The notes: generated by a model from the letters alone, not told the origin. Counted from the stretch's first letter, positions 1 through 13,778 are shown. The stretch: DNA of 64,000 nt from Siderastrea siderea (GCA_964030785.1 OZ034968.1:48383230-48447229); one strand, 5' to 3'. Program-made: numbers and translations.

Positions 1-1190
1 TGCAAGCAAAAGGTACCAAACTTTGTTACTTTCCTAAAGTTTATCTGGGAGCAACTTGTTATACACTTTTTTGCGGAAATTTTTAATTTTTGGAACATCG
101 AACTGTTCTTTTGTTGGTTTTAATTACTTTTTGGGCAGTTTTGGTGGTTTTCGAAGCCCGAGGTTTTGCCGGAAAGTCAAAAAAATCCATGATGGCGGAT
201 CCATGACAGTCGCCGTTTGAAAGTCATGTCATGACACATTGCACGTCATGTGACGTCATCAGCACAGAAAACACCAGGAAAGGTGTTTCGAAGTGCTATG
301 TACCCTCAAAGTCTCGTTGTCATAACTTGAATACTCTCGAAGTTAAGGGGGGATTATTTTATTCCCTCCCTTATGCATTTTCTTTCTCTAGTTTGCAAGA
401 TAATTCTTTCGCTCGCCTGTTGCTGTCTCTTAGGACCGGCAAAGGCGATTTTTTAAACATTCCTAGACGTGCAAAAATACATTAAACAGTATCCATTTTT
501 GTACGAATTAAACATAATGGTTTTCAGTCACTGATTTGCAACTATTACGTTTCTGTTTAGGTTTCGGTACAACTTTCTCTTGTGCTTTTCGTTTTAGGAA
601 ACTGGACGTCTTGTGCAGGAATCGCATGTGTGTCAAAAGCTTGTCAAGCTTGTCGGCTAGCGAGTGCTGAACGGAAAAGAAATACTAAGCTAAATTCTTA
701 CATACGTCCTTTTCACTGTCAAACGAAACAGTTTACTTCACAATTCACTGATTCACTGGTTATTCTCTGATTCTTTCAATTCTACTGGTACACTGATTTT
801 CTCGAAATTTTCGAAAAACTCAAAAATAAACTTGCTGTTCAAAAACAAATCACCGTTCGCTCAACAGTTCAGTGAAATAGCAAAACCTTGATCACTTTTT
901 CACAAATTTCGCTTGCATTTTGCCTCCAAATAGCAACTCGGATAATCTCAATAGCACTGATTTTTTGAGTTCACCCTAACTTCTGTCAAATTACACCTGA
1001 TCGGCCAAGCAAATTACACCGAGTGTCCGTGTCATAGCAAAATAATGAAGTTCTTGTGAAGTGCAGACCGATTAAAGCGTTTTCTATCCTTTTAAAATGA
1101 AAATTATCACTATTTTGGACAATTAATCGAAAGCGGTGAAATTAACTGAGTGTTGTCGAACGTTGGAAGAACGCGGGCTCGTTATTGGTA
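1..1190. other. Unassigned intergenic sequence
   Basis: Only short reading frames of up to 84 codons are present, and none resembles a known family or is bounded by convincing splice sites. I see no repeat structure with clear ends. It abuts the 3' end of the minus-strand Penelope-like fragment. Confidence 0.4.
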
Positions 1191-1194
1191 TCGA

Positions 1195-2105
1195 CTATAA
1201 TAAAAAAAATGTCGTTACAATATGTAGTAAAACGTTATAGTTAGAGATGTCATACACGTGTTTGGAATTAAAAAATTTAAACAAGCCAACGGGACGAAAT
1301 GCAATAAACAAGATAAGCGGACTGAGACTGAGGCGAATGATTGTTTTAGTATAATTTTGAGATGTGGACATCAACAGGCAAAAAAGGGAGCCAAAACTTA
1401 ACAAACAACTTACGAAACAAGGTAATTTAGCTGATTTAGCCGCGCCTTGAAATGTTATATTCACCGGGTAGCGCGGTGAACACAGCATTAAAATTATACT
1501 AAAATGGGATAATAAAAATAGAAGAAGTGTAAAAACAAGTAAAACTCATCTTCTCTGTTTATACCGTGTGGATGCATGGAAAATGATTCACGAGCTCTAC
1601 GTATGGATTCTCTTTTACAATTGACGAATTCGAGTGGTAGAGGTTCTACGTCTGTGAGTTTGTTTCCCTTCTGATTAAAGTGGTGAGGTACTGCGTCGGT
1701 GATCTTGTTTTCTATGGCGCTACTGTGCTCTCCAAATCTTTCACGCAATGCGCGTTTTGTCTGTCCGACGTGTATTGCTAAAGCATTTGAAGTGTTTATG
1801 CATTTGCGGCATTGGATCATGTAGATGAGGATTTTCGACGCACATGTGATTGTGTGCTTGATACGATGAATTTGGTCTGTGTTTTTAAATATACATGGTG
1901 GTGGTCGACAAATTCTGATAGTCTTTCGGTAGGATGATCGTTGGCAAAAACAATTGGTCGTCCAGGGTTTCCCCGCTTGTGGATTTTTGGGTTGGTGTAG
2001 AATCGTGATGGGCGTGGTTTTTTAATGATGACTCATGCGTTTTCTCGTCCGACAAAGCCATCGAGTAGTCAGCCGTCCAAGTAGCGTTTCACTTGAATGC
2101 ATACT
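1195..2105 (-). pseudogene. Penelope-like element fragment (RT start joined to GIY-YIG endonuclease), minus strand
   Basis: Read on the minus strand, about 2105 to 1905 encodes the start of a Penelope-like reverse transcriptase, with a [14 protein letters not shown] motif followed by a [12 protein letters not shown] segment. About 1875 to 1530 encodes the C-terminal GIY-YIG-type nuclease region, with a Cys pair (MIQCRKC), HVGQTKRALRERFGEH, HFNQKGN and a terminal ESIRRARESF block. In Penelope-like elements this nuclease nicks target DNA and the RT copies the RNA in place. Most of the RT lies between these two parts in intact elements and is absent here, so this copy has an internal deletion. 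The region 1330 to 1224 matches, in opposite orientation, the sequence after the plus-strand copy (about 3190..3285) and is probably the shared 3' UTR. The family call is confident; the ends are approximate. Confidence 0.75.
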
Positions 2106-2179
2106 TTCGGAGTTCTGACTTCGTTTGTTTGTTTTTTTTAAAGGCTCAGTAACTGTTGTTATAAACAGAGAGCGGTACC

Positions 2180-3290
2180 TAAATGGATGCTACCGCCAAC
2201 CTGGAAACACCAACTTTTACGAAAAAACAAACGACCAAAACCTTAACCCTGAAACTCCCAAACTTCCATCCTACATTAAAGACACTACCCATTTTTAACC
2301 AAACTTTATTCGCTCAAAGATATTCCAACTGGTGCAGTTCTTGTTATTGCTGCCTTAGCTTCTCTAAACACTAACATACCGCTGGAATACATGCTGATAC
2401 AGAGACGCCCTGGACCAACGCACGGAGAAACCGGTGCCCACAAAAAGACTTTGTGATATCATCCGTTTGATTCTAACGATGAACACACTGAATTTAATTA
2501 CAAATTCTATGTACAAAAACATGGGATGGCTATGGGTACCAAAATCGCCCCGGCATGGGAAGGTTTGAAAAACAAGCTTTAAAGGGAGCCAAAATAAAAA
2601 CCCTATGATATTTTCATGATTTGGACTGAGAATAAGGATAAAGTTAAAGAGTTGACTGACTTTGTAAATAATTTACATCCGGCAATCAAATTTATCTCAG
2701 AACAATCGTTAACTTCAGTTGCTTTCTTTGACACTACCGTATCCATCAAAGGCAGTAAAATTTTCTACAGACTTCTATGTAAAGCCAACTGACACCCACC
2801 AATACCTCCTCAACTCATCTTGCCACCCATATCATACTAAAAGATCCATTCCCTACAGTCTTGGATGACGCCTCCGCCGCATTTGTTCCTAAGACACAAC
2901 ATTTAGCAAAAGCTGTGATGAACTCGCTGAGCACTTAAACAAAAAGGGTTACACGTGAAAAACTGATTCAGCGTAAGATCAACAAAGCTAAAGTTCGTCG
3001 AGACCAAGCCCTAAAACCAAAACCAAAAACAATTGCAACCAAGGCATCCCGTTCGTAGTCACCTACAATCCAGCTTCTCCAAAACCTTAACAAGATCAAT
3101 GCTAACACGTTTCCATACGTAGAGCTCGTGAATCATTTTATATAGAAAAGGCCATAACCATGCAACCACAACAGACAAGATGACCGTTTTTATTGTCCCA
3201 TTATATCATCCGTTTATCTTGTTTATTGTATTTCGTCCCCATTCGCTTCTTTAAATTTTTAATTCCAAACACTTGTATCGTTTGTCTATA
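2180..3290 (+). pseudogene. Penelope-like element fragment (RT core to 3' end), plus strand
   Basis: Translated in changing frames, this stretch carries successive Penelope-like RT pieces: KLPSYIKDTT (about 2250), a RDALDQRTEKPVPT stretch (about 2410), GMAMGTKIAPA (about 2520), then the DDxFMIWT-like IFMIWTENKDK (about 2610), HPAIKFISEQ, and DTHQYLLNSSCHPYHTK (about 2790). A short trace of the nuclease end, TACGTAGAGCTCGTGAATCA, is at about 3117 and is shared with the minus-strand copy. Several frameshifts and stops, and loss of one Asp of the RT catalytic pair, rule out function. It follows the opposed minus-strand copy directly, and their 3' UTRs face outward, so the two form a divergent pair of the same family. 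Confidence 0.7.
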
Positions 3291-3299
3291 ACCGGTAAC

Positions 3300-6200
3300 T
3301 GTAACCGGTTGTTGATTGGCTTTGTCCTACTAGCTGAAGACATCGGCCCCACACTATAACTAGGTTACATGTTTTGCATGTTCCCCTTTCTCCAATCCTC
3401 TCCAACCTCTTTTCTTATAAGGTCTTCTCTGATTTGCTGAGAAAACAATAGAACAAACAACAGAACAATGGACCCTAGCCCTGAACACAATAGCGCTGCG
3501 TGATACCAAGGTCCTAGGAAATTAGAGGTTGTTAAGAGCTGCGTAGTATCGGACCTCTTTATGGGACTTAAGGAAAGAATATGGAAAAATACACGGGTTC
3601 CGAAGTTTCATTTTGAGTTGAAGGACTTTCTGTTAATGTGATCATGACTCCCTTACCGACTTTAGACACCCTGATATTGGATTCTCTTTTTACAGGACGT
3701 CAATATAAATTGCCTTTTCTGGATATCTTGATACACAACAATCACATTCCATTCCAATAACAGTGGCCCTTATATGCGATATTTCTACACCACAGCACAT
3801 TAATCCGGATGCTACCTTTGAGCCCTGTTGAATTTATTTGTTTGTTAATTCACGACAACTACAAAGTTACTTTTTATTGTGAAGCATTTCAATGTCCAGA
3901 GCTGATTTTTCTGACTCTTTATTATGTAACGCAGATTAGAATTAATTAATATCAAAGAAAGATATTTTTAACGGGTTAACCATTGGGTGTCATTTATTAA
4001 GACGAAAAAACTAATTCCGTTTTAAGAATTAAGAAGTTAATGTTTTTTAATGTTAATGTTTTCGTAATTCTAGTCTGTAATAAAAAACACTAAACTGATT
4101 AAGATTTTAAACAATAGGAAAAATATTAGGAAGTTAAAGCTTTTAAACAATAGAAAAACAAACAAAATGTTAGGACGCTAAAAAAAGGCACCTATTTTAG
4201 ACATAACTGAACAAGATTTAAACGGATTGCAAAGTTTATCACCAGTGATTTGTGTCGGGCAGTCAGTAATCAAGTCTAAGACAGATTGAGCTAGATCTTG
4301 CCACAGAGCTTACAGGTCTTCATTCTGTGTTTGCTGTGTTGCTCACTGATTCGATCAGATGCCATTTTCATTGATGTTTGCAGCTTGTAAATGAAACTGC
4401 GAATTACCAAAAATGGCGTGCCTTTATAGCCAGTTTCGCATTTGCGATTATAAAAGAGGCGTTTTAGATTACCAAGGACACGGGGCGACCTTCCGCGACC
4501 AGAAAATAGGCTTCATTACTAATACAGTTTGCAACATGTCAGGGTATGGAGAGACTAGCTTCACGGGGCCTGACACTCTCTCGTATACGACGGGAGAATA
4601 TTCCCTTTTTTTTAATCCTTTCCAAACACAACGACGAAAGCGAAAAAAGGCAAACGAAGAGCAAACTTCCAAATTTACAAATGCAAACATTACCACTTGA
4701 ACGGAGAGATTACGCAAATCTATAAGAAATAAAAACAGAAACATGGAGACTCTCTGGAGCCCTTGGTAATGGCCTCCTCAGAACATCAGATAGCTGTGAA
4801 GTCAGGCCTGGCCAAGCGAAAGTTTTCTTTTTTTAACCAAGAGGAACAATTGCCCCTTTGACCGACATAAAAATTCTCTTGGAGTAACCTAACAACTCGC
4901 ATGTTTGTATCAAACAACGTTGTAATAGAAAATTACTTACGTTAATCACTCTCTGAGCAACCTGTTTTCCCGAATATTGATCTCGTGGGCGTATACATTT
5001 AATACTTTCCCAAACAAACCTACAGTAATCAGTCTCTATTTTAGCTAATGACATAAGCAGAAGTTCTCTGTTCATTGTGTATTTTTGTGTCAATTCGTAA
5101 ATGGAGCGGTTAGCGAAAATCAGACGTAATGCTCACTACAAACACTTAAACAGTGAGATGATGAATTTCGGAAATCTTACTTTAGGCTAAAGCGGAGCTT
5201 AGCTGCCACTACTGGGGTGATAATTACAGAACAAGTGCATTGATCACGCAACGCAATAACCTGTGAGTAATTTAGTAAACTACGATAAACATCGTATAAT
5301 CGTTTACAAATGCGTTGCTCCTTCTGTTTGTTATCAGCAGAAAAGACATCATTCCAGAAAAAACTTTGACATGCACACATTTTTGAACAGTGTCACTTGC
5401 ATGATCCATGCGTACGTGAGTGCACGTATTAATCTTTTCCTGTGTTTCCGCTATCTTACCCAAATATTTGTGAAAACTTTGGACGTATTTTATATCTGTT
5501 TGCAAATCTTTTAAGCTGAACCTTCAATTGATGTGGAGCAGTGTCGGTTAAATTCACCTCTGGACAGAGACATCACAAGTCGGTAGGTTTCACATCCTGT
5601 TAATCTTACATTTTCTTAACATATATAAAATGTTTTCATTGATAACAGTGCATCATTTTTCCAACAAAGTAAAAGATGTACTCAAGAGCACCCGAACTGC
5701 GTCACTAAAAGTTTTACTTGTCTCAAATCATAAAATAATAGAAAGGCTGTATGAGTTACTGTTGGCTAATGGCTATTGACTGTTGTATTGTAAAAACCCT
5801 AAACGACAACTACAGAGACTACAGAGACAGTTTTTTTTGTCGCAAATGTAAAATTAAAATAATACTTGAGATGTAAGAGCACTCAAAACGTTTGCCGGTT
5901 AATCGCGTGTTCTTGCCTCTTGCCTTGGTCTTCTTGTATCTCAAGTGGTTAAGATTGCACAACACTGCTAAACAGCCACACATTAATTGACCTTATTAGT
6001 TAATCAAGTTTGGTTACATGAATGTACCAACCAGGCGCTCTCGATGCGAGAGCATGAGATACTATACCACCCCACGCTTCCCCTTCCGGTTCAATTTTCA
6101 TGGATGCTCCGCCACTCCGTTTTTTTTTTTCATAGATCAGTATCTCCCTAAATGATCCTCGACATTTTGTGAAAAATCTGAGTGTTCTGCCAATTCTGCC

Positions 6201-8600
6201 ATTCTCAGCTAGTTGGACATACTCAAAATATTGGTCTAGAAACTTTGTCTCTAGCATGCAGTTGATTTTGTACAAACCATAAACTATAAACTGTTAATAA
6301 GTAACAGCTATTCGAAAAAATTATAGTAACACAAGCGAAACCCAATGTATCAAAATCAGGGCATTCACACCTGACCTCCCAAACGTCAACCTCCAATTTC
6401 GTGAAAAACATGAGTGTTTCCATCTACCAGTAGCAAACGTCGGAGTAGGAGTAGGAGTTTTTAGCGTGTTCGAAGTGTTTCCAGTGATTGGTTAGGGGCT
6501 CAAAACTATGGATTTTTGAGATAGACCTTTCATCCTTGATAACTGTGGCACGTAGTACCCATGTACTGCATTGGACTGTAATAGAGTCGTGATTTGTAAT
6601 GCTTGTTGCAAAGTGTAATAACAGTAGATCGTACTTGTCGTATATTGTGTATTAGCATGTTTTTTTGCAATCTGTAATAATCCGAGCTGTTGTAAATTGC
6701 AATACCATTTACACGGGCAAACCGGTCGGATCACGGTTTGGGCAATGGTAAAGAAAATACAAGACATGGTATACTAAATTTCGTTCCAGACTCGCGTTTA
6801 CCGTTTGCACAAATCAGTCCCATTTACCGAAAAATGACCATGAAAGCCTGACAGTGGCATAAAAGATAGGTTTGGAGAAATGGAGCAGGAATATCCGTTT
6901 GGAACATTCCCACCGGGAAAACAGGACTACCTTTTCAGACGTTCCGTTTCTTTCGGAAATTTTCCATTGGAACGACCATTATTTTAATTTGCAATCGGAT
7001 TTTCCGGAAACGTTTTGGAAATGGTAAACAACCAACATCTAACATCTGAACATTGTTGAATCCAAATTGTTTTTCGATGTTGAACGAGGTATTCATTGGT
7101 GAGAACTGATGTATTGCTGCATTGCTGCACGCGTCAGCCTAACGAATTCAACATCGTTTTTCAAACATGAGGACAAAGGAAATGCTGGATTGTGTTGGGT
7201 CGAAAGTTTGATGGCACAAAATTTTATACAACTGCTTTCAGCATCATTCAACATCACTCAGCAGGGTGGCCAAACACGTACAGCATCTTGAATTCAACGG
7301 TGTTGGACAATGTTGGATGGAATGTTGGATCCGTTTGTCCGTGGCCTTACAACCAAGCTAAATGCGCAAAAAATGTTTTAAACAATCTCAACCAAATAGG
7401 AAATATAACAATTGTGAACAATGACAACAAACTGACCAATCAGTCATCCAAACAGCCGACAATTAGCACATGGACCCTCTGACTAGCACTGAAAAGTTGG
7501 TGCAAAGCGACAAACCGAATATATATAGTCCGCATTCTTTAGTGTCAGATTCGCATAATTCTCTAACATTTATCGTTGTTTCAAAAATCCCTTGTTTTAT
7601 TTCTCTAGAGTAGAATAGAAATTTGAAAGAGTTTCATTCAATTTACCTTATTTCGAAATCTTATTTCCAGTTTTTTGGAACTCAAAACATCCCACGGTAT
7701 TCTGTTTGCACTAGCGCTCCAGCAGAATTTTTGCAAACACTTTGAGTGTAATTTGTGTCTGAACTACAACTGTACGTCGTTTGCTTGGGAAAGTAGCAAG
7801 GGCTAATAAGTACACCTTTATCGAGACCGTTAAGAAAGAAAAATACATCCGGACAAGGAAAGTCTCTTCTTCAAACCTTTAAGGCGTGTTACCTTTGAGT
7901 GTAAGATGACTTTGAAAGTAAAAGAGACTTTCGTAAACTCGGTTATTGAGGGCTGACTTGAGAAATAGTAATGCTCCTAAATGTTATCTCGTGTTTTCTC
8001 CTAACGTTCACGCGGAGTACTTTGCTGCAGAGTTTACACTGGAAAGGGTAGGTGTTATTCTGATTGAAGAGTCCTCATTTTGTTGGCCAGTACAGAACTA
8101 GTTCTATATTACCAGAAGTTTACCAGTCATTAGTTCGATAAAAAGGGTTTTCCGGGATGATTGTTCAAGACATCACAAAACGCGACAATGTGTCATTACA
8201 ATTTATGACAGTTTGGATTATTACAAATTGCGACAAAGTGTTATCAATGTGCGATAGGTAGCTAAAGCAACATGCGACAAGGTTTAACACAATTTACGAT
8301 AGCACACACGTCTTCGGCTAACGTTCGTCTCCAAAGGGGCCCAGGCGATGTATGCTTTCGTATCGTCGCTGTTCAAAGTCGTCTTCAGCCTTTTTAAAAT
8401 GCTAAAATTTCATGTTATCTCAGTAGTGTTACAATCAAAGCCAGTGATTTTTCAACAAAGAAGACCACTTTTCTATCCAATTTTGAATCCAGGATATGGT
8501 TTTTTGCAAATCGAAATCTGATCATGTGTACCCCTCTGTGGTTTTCAAAGTTTATTTTCTTTTTGTTTATTTTCTTTTTATAATCATTATTCGGTCGTGA
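3300..8600. other. Long unassigned stretch with decayed repeats
   Basis: No gene could be assembled. The longest open frames (about 95 codons) overlap on both strands and look random. The segment 3590..3800 has a short stretch (KLPFLDILI) reminiscent of a Penelope-like RT but too little to call. The part 7040..7350 is rich in variants of AACATTGTTGAA/TGTTGGA, probably an old MITE, but I could not define its ends. Around 8190..8300 there is a loose run of CGACAA-type repeats. Confidence 0.35.
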
Positions 8601-8618
8601 TATATATATATATATATA
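8600..8618. repeat. TA microsatellite at left edge of MITE
   Basis: A run of alternating T and A, the typical landing site of TA-targeting transposons. The last TA is one copy of the duplicated target of the following MITE. Confidence 0.85.
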
Positions 8619-9101
8619 CAGTCAAAGCTCTCCTTGCGACCACTCTTGTAAGCGACCAGCTCTAGTTAGGACCAGCATTGTGAAACCCCGTTTGACTTGT
8701 CACTTAAACTCTGTAATGAAAAGCTCTCGTAAGCGACCGCTCCCGTAAGCGACCGCGACCACTTTTGTGAATTACCAATCGGCTTGAATTACTCGATCAA
8801 AGCATTCGGTACTTGTTCATATTTAGAGTAGTAAATAGCACAAGTGTTAATGGTCCTTTGATGGTAACCTACGCTGACCTCTTCTATGATAGTCAATACA
8901 AAACTATTCAATATTTTTACTGCAAAACTAATAGTAACCATTAACATAGGCCAAGTTTTACACTGAAAGCTCTTGTAAGCGACCACTCTCTATTGTTTCA
9001 TCATGTGGTCGCTTACGAGAGCCCATTCTCGTAAGCGACCAGCTCTAGTTAGAACAACTTTTCTGAATTCCTGAGGTGGTCGCCTACGAGAGCTTCGACT
9101 G
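8619..9101. mobile_element. pogo/Tc1-mariner-like MITE with GTAAGCGACC subrepeats, TA target duplication
   Basis: The left end reads CAGTCAAAGCTCTCCTTGCG and the right end, on the opposite strand, CAGTCGAAGCTCTCGTAGGC: an imperfect terminal inverted repeat of about 28 bp flanked by TA on both sides. The internal sequence repeats GTAAGCGACC (and its complement GGTCGCTTAC) many times, both orientations, at about 8647, 8730, 8746, 8977, 9005 and 9031. There is no transposase. The CAGT-starting TIR and TA duplication fit the pogo/Tigger branch of Tc1-mariner; that placement is inference. Confidence 0.8.

Positions 9102-9182
<81 letters not shown>
9102..9182. repeat. TA microsatellite followed by poly-T
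   Basis: Alternating TA for about 50 bp followed by about 28 consecutive T. It adjoins the right end of the MITE and contains its second TA target copy. Confidence 0.9.
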
Positions 9183-9185
<3 letters not shown>

Positions 9186-12100
9186 ATGCAGCCTATTTTA
9201 ACATTGAGTTTCCTACAGACTGTCCTTCAATCGAAAATACAAAAATAATCACGGAGCTGTTTGCAAAGCAAAAAATTAGTAGGGAATGGTGAAATTGGAC
9301 AAGTTTGAAATGACAGCTGCAAATTGATTTGTTCTTGGTCTACAGTGCTCCAGGAAAAAATTTCTTTATTCAATATCATATCAGTGGTTGATAGTTGGAT
9401 CTGACAATCGCCTTTCAACTCCCAATCGGTACCAAATCATTTTCAAGCACAGCTGAAACTGTACAGCCTTCCTACGAGCGGTGTTATCCCATAAAGCGAT
9501 TGACGCAGTGCCGTCAGGTACACTGTGCATCCGGGACACAAGCAAATAGAAATCTGACGTGCAAATGAACACGACAACAAGCCATATGATAAACTTGGAT
9601 TTCACAGGTTTTGCTACTTAAACGATTCAATTCAAGAAATCATTCTATGTTCAACAAGGACAATGGTAAAAGTGAAATGAAACTCTACGCTTAAACAAAC
9701 AGTCGCAGATGCACATGATGTACATGTCGCCGGACATTGTGATTTCCTGGGTGCTTTAAATCAGTGATATGCTCCCGATTTCTACTCAATTTCTTTTCCA
9801 TATACTTGCTTCTGCTGTGGTCACTCTCAAAGGCAGGCATATCCGATCCCCGAACCGATCCAGCAAATCGTCATATTTTTTTAAGCAACTGTTTTGTCCT
9901 GTAAATATTCAACGACAAAACCGTAGACTAAAACTAAATTATGCATTATAAGATTTATGATTACACAACTTAAACCTTGAAAATGTTTATACTGTAAATT
10001 ATTGTAAAGCCGCTTATGCAAGAGGATTGCGGTTCTTTAATGAGATTAACCAAAGTCAAACCTTGTAATCAACGTCGCTGTTAGAGCAGGAAATGAAGTT
10101 GATTAATCCTTTACAGTAAGACTTCCTTTTGGGGAATTTTATTTCTTTGGCAGCCTGTTATAAACATTTTTGTGAGAACAAAAAAGCGGACAGTATATTT
10201 CGTTTGTAAAAAGAGAAAAGATCTTCATTAACCAATTGACGATTAGATGGTGACACTCCAGAAACTGAAAACGTCAATCAAATATAATGCCATTCTTGTG
10301 ATATTAAACCAGGAGATATCTTTCAGTTTTGCCGTCTTTTAATGGAATGTGTTAACTGTGGAGAAAAAATTCCATTTTATTTACATTGTTATCCTCCAAC
10401 TCCTTGTGCAACATTGGTGTTGCATAGGTCAACCTAATGAAGAAACCACGGGATAAACGGCAAGTTATTAGTACTCTCATTTTGCTGACAGCCTCTGTCT
10501 TTCACCTCCATTCAAATTCCAAAAGCCAGTTGATGAAAATTTGAAGGAAATGTTTAACATGTTGAAAAAATACCCTGCATTTCATTACTTCCGCGGCAGG
10601 AAAGGGCATCTTGATTAGAATGAGCGACACAAAAACGAATGGTGTAACAACGCAGATAAGAAACAACAAGACAAGAGTTTGGCGAGGGGCTCGGTCACGG
10701 GCAGTTATACAAGCAAACTCCTGCTCTGAGAAAGTCTTTTGCTGGGTACACACTAGCACCGAAACATGTTTGAAGTTATCATGTTAACTGAATGAAACAC
10801 GTTTTCCCTAAAAACGTTCGTTATTTCATTGTTCACAAGAGGTGTTCATTTTTTATAGAACACACGTAAAGTCCTGATAATTAAACCGACAAATAGAGCT
10901 GGCACTTGCTGTTGCATTTATTCTGCAGTTGAATTGCCATTGTACCCTTCATATAAACATGGTTGAACTAAATACTGTATCTCATTGTAGCCCCAGATTA
11001 GGATCTTTCGGCCACTCTCTTCCTTTCCACCCTCGGCCGCCATGTTTGGCGTGTTGGGGTGAGGTAGTTTCAATCATGCTCAGAATAAACATGTTTTGCC
11101 TAATGTCAACACTTTTCATAATGAAATATGTTTCATTTGTGATCAGACTAAACATGTTTTGGAGTAGTGTGAACGCAGTATTAGCCAAATATTAAAGAGA
11201 CTGTGACAGGTATTTTTAGTATCACTTTCAAAAGCTATAGACATTGTGAATCAACATTTGACCAGTGTGCACTGAAACTATGATGATACAGGTGGAAATG
11301 GATTGCAACTTGAAAACCCTTGGGCCAACTTTTTCAAGTTCTGCCTTTATGCCTTAGACAAACCGCTTCTGATTGCCTTCCTTTCCACTATTAACTTGCT
11401 ATTTTTCTCTTAAGGTTCAGCAGAATCCCTACGAATCGATCCCTGTATGTCCCGGCTAAACGATCAAATATCGTGCTTGTCACACAAAACGTTCGGTGGC
11501 TAAATTTGCAAACAATGTTTGACCAAACATCGGAGAATGGAAAACCATTTTAATGCAAAGTTGAGAGAGGCGGCTGAACAGTAAAACATATTCGTCCAAC
11601 AAGATGTCGGTCGAAAATGTGTGATCCTTTAGCCGGAGCTTGAACTCACAAACTTACCACGACCATAAGCATGCTTTTTTTTTCTTGTTTTGTCTGCCTG
11701 CCAGACAATTTCTGCGGCTTGGAATCATTATTTTGATGAACAGTGATTTGAAGTGCTGACTGTTGGTTGTCCTCAAACACGCAAATCCTCGCATTTTTCT
11801 ATTGAAAGTGTTTATATCCAACTAACCCTCGGCAACTTAGCTCACGAACTTTTTAATGACAAAGATTTTTATTGTACAAAACGACTTCCCATAGTTAGAT
11901 GCATTGCGCCTGACGTATTGCGTGTAAACAAAAAAAGACTGTTTCAAGAACACAAGCAACAAATCAGTCTTGAAAGACTGACATATCCCGTAGTGAGATA
12001 ACTCATTGTACATATGCTTTTTCTTTCCTTTTTTAACGTGAGCAACAGCCGTTTCAGATTTAGAACGGGCTAAAAATAAGTTTTGTTTCTTTAATATTAT

Positions 12101-13690
12101 TATTGTTCTTTTTTGGCCTCTCTGACAAAACATGAGCAACCACAACAGTAAAGCAAACCTCTGAGTCCGCGTTTTTAATTCACAAGAAAAGCTTATCAAG
12201 TCCTCACTGAACAATCGAAGAAATATTTAAAAAACCATAAAAATTACATGGCACGAATTTGGCGTCATGAAACGGCCACTATACTGAACACCATGGGGTG
12301 TCAAGGTCAAGAAGTAATGTTTGAATGCTCCCTGATCTGAGAAGCAAGGTGGGCGGACGTGCTTGTTGGTTTGTTGTTGCTGTTGTTGTTTCTTTTGTAT
12401 GAAAGATTCAGGGTTACGAAAAAGCGGTACAGTACTTGACATTGCACGGGAACTTTGATCTGTTGCTTCCCCTTGATGATTAAATCCATTTGAAAGCTCG
12501 TCCACTTGAAAGCTCCCGCCTGCTTTCACCAGGATATAGTAATCCATCTCATTTGATATACGTGAGTAAAGGTCACACCATTTTGCCAGCAAAATTGATT
12601 TTGTATGGAATGATGCTTTGAAAAACAAAAAAGAAAAAGAAAAGAAAAGAATGAGTGAAAACTAGGAAGCCACAAAGCAGTACGGGTGTTTTGACACTGA
12701 ACACAGGACGATTGAGAGAGATTTACCAGCTCAAAACTTAACTTAATTTGTGTCGAGCCGACAAAAAAACTCTGACCATTCTTATGCTCGAAAATTATCT
12801 TTGTTTGTTTGTTTGCTGTGCTAATACAGTTTCACTTAAAAGTCACGTAGTTTGCTTAAGTTTCCTACTTTGGAACTCATACAAAGCAAAAGGCCAACTT
12901 CTCCGAAAATAACCTGACCTAGCCTTTGTTCCGATATAAACGTTTCCTTTATCGATCGCACACACGACAAGCTAAAATTTAGTCTGAAAAGGGATTGAGT
13001 GCTGTGATATCCGCATATCCTATTACCAACCATTTATCTGAACTGATAGGTATAACCTACTGCTTTCCCAGCGGGTTTTCGCCATCTCTTACAAAACAGT
13101 TCAATGTTTTTCAACTAAATGAGGTGCAAAAAGTGAAGCCGATTTTCCCAGGTAGCCCACAGCAAAAGGCAACAGTGTTAAGTAATCTAGGCAGGAAAAC
13201 AGGTTTGTAGCCGTAGCAAAGACGGTAAGCAGACAACTAAGTCAGTGTAAACATTGTTTTGTTTATCTCAATAGTTTATTCCCCGAATTTGCTGTTTGTA
13301 AATATGACCAATGGTATTAAACCTGCAGGTTTTGAAAGATTACATCAATACGCGAAACTGACGCAAGCATCGTGAAAATCCCTCACCGAGCACAAGCGCG
13401 TGTATGCCGCATGCCAGATTGATCTATAATAAGCAAGGCTTTGTCAAACGACAGCAAGTTGAGAGATCTTAACCATCCCAGTTCCGAGCTTGTAACGCAG
13501 ATAACTTCCTTCCTGATAAACATTAAGGTTCCGCCATCTGGCGCCAGTCCGCACGATATCTGGTCACACTTCTGGCTGCAGCGTGCCTCCTCTAATACAA
13601 ACAAGCTGCAAACAACTTAAAACATAAACGCATTGCAGAGCTGCGGTAAAGATAAGGCAGTCCAGTTGCGGTCAAGTTTGGAGGTTTACA
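9183..13690. other. Unassigned region upstream of the FGFRL gene
   Basis: No protein family was recognised. Open frames such as 12227..12628 (minus) and 11837..12214 (minus) have no family motifs, and the former contains a CAA/TTG triplet run at 12366..12395. The stretch 10925..11165 has several variants of AAACATGTTT and may be an old MITE. The promoter and 5' UTR of the FGFRL gene should lie near 13690, but I see no clear TATA box. Confidence 0.35.
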
Positions 13691-13778
13691 ATGATCTACA
13701 ATATGAGGCAAGACACTGTTTGGAGAGTTGTTCTCGTTGCCTTGTCGATCACGATGCAATTCAGCATGGATGAGGCAG
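13691..13778 (+). CDS. FGFRL exon 1: signal peptide
   Basis: Two in-frame ATGs (13691 and 13703) precede a hydrophobic stretch VWRVVLVALSITMQF, typical of a secretory signal. The exon ends at GCA G with the donor GTATGA, phase 1. The second ATG has a G at +4 and gives a more usual short n-region with one Arg; the first adds four residues. A signal sequence directly upstream of FGFR Ig exons on the same strand and in matching phase supports it as the first coding exon. Confidence 0.7.

Noticed and set aside
3590..3800. Possible third Penelope-like fragment (KLPFLDILIHNNH)
   Set aside because: Only about 15 residues fit and no flanking RT block agrees; too little to call.
12227..12628. 133-codon minus-strand open frame with a poly-Gln run
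   Set aside because: The Gln run comes from a CAA/TTG triplet repeat, no family motif or splice context was seen, and a second frame overlaps it.
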